Shown in pieces: positions 60,580 to 64,000 of a DNA stretch of 64,000 bases. This stretch comes from Marinoscillum luteum. GTDB lineage: Bacteria > Bacteroidota > Bacteroidia > Cytophagales > Cyclobacteriaceae. Each line of letters starts with the position of its first letter. Positions within the stretch are counted from its first letter, which is position 1. The DNA is taken from NCBI RefSeq assembly GCF_044005705.1, contig NZ_JBIPKE010000012.1:1-64000 (forward strand), read 5' to 3'. The translations under genes and the position numbers were made by a program. The notes beneath the pieces were generated by a model that made no database searches, had not been told where the DNA came from, and worked only from the letters and a program-made list of their open reading frames with translations.

Positions 60580-62430
60580 TTACTTATCAGCTACAATCCA
60601 GGATTGAAGGACTTTGTACTGACTTTCAGTGGGCTCTTCTACAAACTCAAGGAAGTGCTGATCCATTGTCTCGATTTGCAGAGCCTTGGCTTTGAGCTTT
60701 TTGCTCTTCACTTTACCATTTTTCTCACGTTTTACCACCACGGTCACCTTGGTACCCGGAGTAGTGTTGGCTTTGAAATCACTGATGATCTTACGCACTG
60801 CTGACAGTTCAAAAGCCTGACCATTGAATTCAGTGATCACGTCGCCCACCTGATAGCCAAGATCTTTGGCGAAAGCATTGGCTTCTGAAAGGTCATCCAC
60901 CATGATTTCTCGTTCTTCGGTAAGGGTGATCCCAATATCACCAAAAGTGATTTCACTGCCAGGTTTCTCTGCAATGTATTCTATGCCAGCCCAGCTGAGT
61001 ACTTCTGCTATTGGCAATGGCGTGTCGCCACTTACATAAGTCCTTAGAAACTCACCCACCTCAGGGTAAGTAAGTGCCTCTATTACACTGAACAGCTCGT
61101 CATCTTCAAAAGACACCTGCATGCCATACTTTTTAGCCAGCTCTCTCATAAGCCACTGCAGGTCTTTTTCACCATCGGAGTACTTGATGAGATAGAGGTC
61201 GAGACACATTCCGATCAGTGCACCTTTGTAATACACGTTGGTGTACATTCTTTCAAATTCCGGTTCCAGGATTCGCTCACTCATTTCTGTGAAGGAAACA
61301 TTAGGGAAACGGTCGGCGGTCCGGAGTTTGTCCTGAATCTCCTCCATGAAGGTCTCTGGCCCGTAGAGGTTGTATTTCACTTGCACATGCATGGAGCTGT
61401 ATTCTGTCACGCCTTCATATAGCCAAAGGTGCTTGGACATTTCAGGCTCTATGTAGTTGAACTCACCGATTTCCTTAGAATGGATATTCAAGGGTGTGAC
61501 GATGTGAAAAAACTCATGGGCCGCCACGTCTCTTACCGTTTGACCAATCCTATCAGCGCCCGCTTCAGGAAGTGAATATACAGACGAGTAGCTGTGCTCC
61601 AGTGCGCCCATCGCACCGGATAGGGTGCCATCATCGTTGAGGTAGATGAGGTAGGCGTATCTGTCTACCGGCAGTTGCCCACCCAGGTACTTACTTTGTG
61701 CTTCCATCAGGTCATAGATCTTGTCCATAACCTCAGCAGCAGAGAGGGCCTTGTTAGGCGAAAACACAGAAACCAGCACATTGGCATTGGCGATTTTTCG
61801 GGAGATGGTATCCGGTACACTGTACATGATAGGGCCATCTGCGAGAAAATTAAAGTCGTCTGCAAAGAAGAGGTCTTCAGTTGCGTTGACTGTTTTCTTT
61901 CTCAGTGCGGTGGCCCCAAAGGTGTTTTCTCCGTGGGTAATGCTCACCTCATAGGGAGAAAATTTCAACCCATCCAGATAACCGATAAACCCAAAAGTAT
62001 TCAACACAAAGACTTTCTCTTCGGCATTGATGTTGGTGCCGCCGGGTTCAAATACGATATTGTCTCCGTACCCATCAAACTTATCCCAGGTGTCATCTAC
62101 CAGATAAGTAATCTTATGTAACTGACCACCGTTGGCTATTTTCCACCGGTTGATAGAAAGGGTGTCTACCTGCAGGGAGTTTCCTTCTTTGTCGAAGGCT
62201 TTGAAATTGGAAACAAACCTTCCGAAATCGGAGATGCTATAAGTACCTGGCACCACTTTGGCCATGTGATACTCCAGGTATTCAGCATCTGACGAGGGGG
62301 TGTAGATGGTCACTGGGACTTGATCATTGGCAGTGGCCGTAAGTTCTATCTCCACTTTGTACTTTTCAGACTGGGCGTATGACCAGCTCAGCGTCAGTAG
62401 CATCAACGCCGCTATCACAGACTTTTTCAT
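60580..62430 (-). CDS. M61 family metallopeptidase with C-terminal PDZ domain
   Basis: 616 residues from the ATG at 62430, giving signal peptide KKSVIAALMLLTLSWSYAQ; a start at 62460 would add ten residues in front. The zinc site is HEFFH (305-309), with a probable third ligand Glu339 in WLYEGVTEY. An N-terminal beta domain precedes it. A PDZ domain lies near 515-595 (DLGYQVGDVITEFNGQAF). This is the glycyl aminopeptidase family, which acts in the periplasm on short peptides. Its promoter region, 62431-62620, is shared with the divergent metG gene. Confidence 0.93.
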   Translation of the reverse strand: MKKSVIAALMLLTLSWSYAQSEKYKVEIELTATANDQVPVTIYTPSSDAEYLEYHMAKVVPGTYSISDFGRFVSNFKAFDKEGNSLQVDTLSINRWKIANGGQLHKITYLVDDTWDKFDGYGDNIVFEPGGTNINAEEKVFVLNTFGFIGYLDGLKFSPYEVSITHGENTFGATALRKKTVNATEDLFFADDFNFLADGPIMYSVPDTISRKIANANVLVSVFSPNKALSAAEVMDKIYDLMEAQSKYLGGQLPVDRYAYLIYLNDDGTLSGAMGALEHSYSSVYSLPEAGADRIGQTVRDVAAHEFFHIVTPLNIHSKEIGEFNYIEPEMSKHLWLYEGVTEYSSMHVQVKYNLYGPETFMEEIQDKLRTADRFPNVSFTEMSERILEPEFERMYTNVYYKGALIGMCLDLYLIKYSDGEKDLQWLMRELAKKYGMQVSFEDDELFSVIEALTYPEVGEFLRTYVSGDTPLPIAEVLSWAGIEYIAEKPGSEITFGDIGITLTEEREIMVDDLSEANAFAKDLGYQVGDVITEFNGQAFELSAVRKIISDFKANTTPGTKVTVVVKREKNGKVKSKKLKAKALQIETMDQHFLEFVEEPTESQYKVLQSWIVADK

Positions 62431-62620
62431 AGTTGTTCTTTTGATTTTAGAGTGGCGCAAAGAAATATAATTTTTAAGGCATTCTTAGGGATGTTTTATG
62501 CCAATGGTTAGGCCTACTGACAAATGGTAGGTGGGTTGATCTATACACAAAGGATTAATCTTTTTAGCTTACGCTCCCTCTTGAATCTTTCTATATTTGC
62601 GGTCAATTCTACTTACAAAT

Positions 62621-64000
62621 ATGTCAAACAAGGAATTTAAAAGATATACGATCACCTCTGCGCTGCCTTACGCCAATGGTCCGGTGCATATTGGTCATCT
62701 GGCCGGGGTATATGTGCCCGCAGATATTTATGCACGTTTTTTGAGATTGAAAGGTCGCGATGTGGCTTTCATTTGTGGCTCCGATGAGCACGGAGTGGCT
62801 ATAGAGTTGAGGGCGCGCAAAGAAGGAGTGACTCCTCAGCAGGTGGTAGACAAGTACCACGAGCAGATCAAAAAGTCATTTGAGCAATTTGGGATTAGTT
62901 TCGATATCTACTCTCGCACCAGCTCAGCAACACATCATAAAACAGCCTCGGATTTCTTTAAGAAGCTGAATGACCATGGCAAATTTGTAGAGCAGTCTTC
63001 AGAGCAGTTTTATGACCCCAAAGCCAAGCAATTTTTGGCGGACCGATACATCAAGGGAACTTGCCCTACCTGTAGCTTTCCGGAGGCTTACGGTGATCAG
63101 TGTGAGAACTGTGGCTCTACGTTGAGCCCGGCGGAGCTGATCAATCCCAAGTCGATGCTGAGTGGCGAATCGCCGGTAATGAAGGAGACCAAGCACTGGT
63201 ATTTTCCTCTGGATCAGTATGAGGAATGGCTGAGACACTGGATAGTGGAGGAGCACCCCGAGTGGAAATCCAATGTGGCTGGTCAATGCAAGAGCTGGCT
63301 GGACAATGGCCTGCGACCAAGACCAATGACCCGGGACCTGGACTGGGGGATTCCTGTGCCGGTGGAAGGGGCAGAAGGTAAGGTGCTATATGTATGGTTT
63401 GATGCCCCGATAGGGTACATCTCTGCCACCAAGGACTGGGCAGCCTCAGTGGGGAAAAACTGGGAGGACTATTGGAAAAGTGAGGATACCCGGTTGATTC
63501 ATTTTATTGGTAAAGACAACATCGTATTTCATTGTGTGATCTTCCCCGCATTGCTCAAAGCAGATGGAGACTATATACTGCCAGACAATGTGCCAGCCAA
63601 TGAATTTCTGAACCTGGAGTCCAATAAGATTTCCACCTCCAGAAACTGGGCGGTGTGGCTGCATGAGTATCTGGAGGAATTTCCTGATAAGCAGGACGTG
63701 CTGAGGTATGTACTGACCGCCAATGCACCGGAGACCAAAGACAATGACTTCACCTGGAAGGACTTCCAGACCCGTAACAACAGTGAGCTGGTGGCCATTT
63801 TTGGTAACTTCATCAACCGTGCTGTAGTGCTTACGCACAAATATTTTGATGGTAAAATCCCTTCACGAAATGAGCTCACCGAGCGGGATGAAGAAGTGAT
63901 TGCTGCCATTCGGACTTACCCCGAGAAGATAGAAAAGTCACTGGAGCAGTTCAGGTTTAGAGAAGCCTCCACCCACTTAATGGACCTGGCCCGTGAAGGC
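62621..64000 (+). CDS. metG: Methionine--tRNA ligase, 3' truncated by the window
   Basis: The frame runs from the ATG at 62621 to the window end, giving 460 residues. Class I features are HIGH (23-26), the zinc cysteines C148-P-T-C151 and C161-E-N-C164, and KISTS (336-340), a variant of KMSKS usual in this subgroup. WFDAPIGYISATKDW is also diagnostic. It charges tRNA-Met for translation. The anticodon-binding domain has just begun (NRAVVLTHKYFDG); the C-terminal part, possibly with a tRNA-binding domain, lies outside the window. Confidence 0.97.
   Translation, partial: MSNKEFKRYTITSALPYANGPVHIGHLAGVYVPADIYARFLRLKGRDVAFICGSDEHGVAIELRARKEGVTPQQVVDKYHEQIKKSFEQFGISFDIYSRTSSATHHKTASDFFKKLNDHGKFVEQSSEQFYDPKAKQFLADRYIKGTCPTCSFPEAYGDQCENCGSTLSPAELINPKSMLSGESPVMKETKHWYFPLDQYEEWLRHWIVEEHPEWKSNVAGQCKSWLDNGLRPRPMTRDLDWGIPVPVEGAEGKVLYVWFDAPIGYISATKDWAASVGKNWEDYWKSEDTRLIHFIGKDNIVFHCVIFPALLKADGDYILPDNVPANEFLNLESNKISTSRNWAVWLHEYLEEFPDKQDVLRYVLTANAPETKDNDFTWKDFQTRNNSELVAIFGNFINRAVVLTHKYFDGKIPSRNELTERDEEVIAAIRTYPEKIEKSLEQFRFREASTHLMDLAREG

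Noticed and set aside
62431..62620. Hidden small gene or RNA between the M61 peptidase and metG
   Set aside because: No open frame, stable hairpin or tRNA-like fold was seen; it is treated as a shared divergent promoter region.

Overview
The window looks like a chromosomal segment of a marine, gliding-type Bacteroidota, most likely in the Cytophagales. The indicators are type IX secretion (T9SS) sorting domains of both kinds (CHU_C/type B and Por/type A), a PorP/SprF protein, SusC/SusD pairs, Bacteroidota promoter boxes (TAnnTTTG), a periplasmic-propeller/LuxR regulator, and a Bacteroidota-type MetG. Genus cannot be fixed from sequence reading alone. I saw no rRNA, tRNA, CRISPR array, insertion sequence or prophage.

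Region 1 (1-12819) is a T9SS and signalling block. It opens with the 3' end of a calcium-repeat type B T9SS substrate. A 636-bp stretch follows with three tandem ~212-bp cassettes, each carrying paired operator-like sites 21 bp apart, a promoter, a predicted ~70-nt RNA and a terminator. Next come a 1332-aa hybrid histidine kinase, a degenerate kinase fused to an Hpt domain, a receiver-only protein, a LytTR response regulator, a PAS-only protein, a PorP/SprF protein, a membrane histidine kinase and its receiver partner. The promoter of the Hpt operon carries the same operator at exactly the same distance from its -7 box as the three RNA cassettes. This suggests one regulon, possibly run by the LytTR protein encoded there.

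Region 2 (12832-26944) is a polysaccharide utilisation locus. A divergent propeller/Y_Y_Y/LuxR regulator faces SusC, SusD, a duplicated PKD surface lipoprotein, two GH16 endo-glucanases and a GH3 beta-glucosidase. The enzyme set points to laminarin or mixed-linkage beta-glucan.

Region 3 (27099-50431) is a giant surface-protein locus: a 3542-aa leucine-rich-repeat protein, an S74-chaperone fibre protein, a 618-aa LRR protein, a TIGR03032 protein and a 2270-aa FG-GAP/cadherin protein. Three of them end in the same ~330-residue module with an almost invariant basic, cysteine-containing motif followed by a type A T9SS signal. Several promoters here share a TACC-N8-GGKR palindrome fixed next to the -33 element.

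Region 4 (50731-64000) is mostly housekeeping and envelope genes: a TetR-like regulator, a prolyl oligopeptidase, an ABC1/UbiB kinase, a beta-helix lipoprotein with its diheme cytochrome partner, a split YeeE/YedE sulfur transporter, a DECR-like reductase, a rhodanese, two small proteins, an M61 peptidase and the 5' part of metG, which runs off the window.
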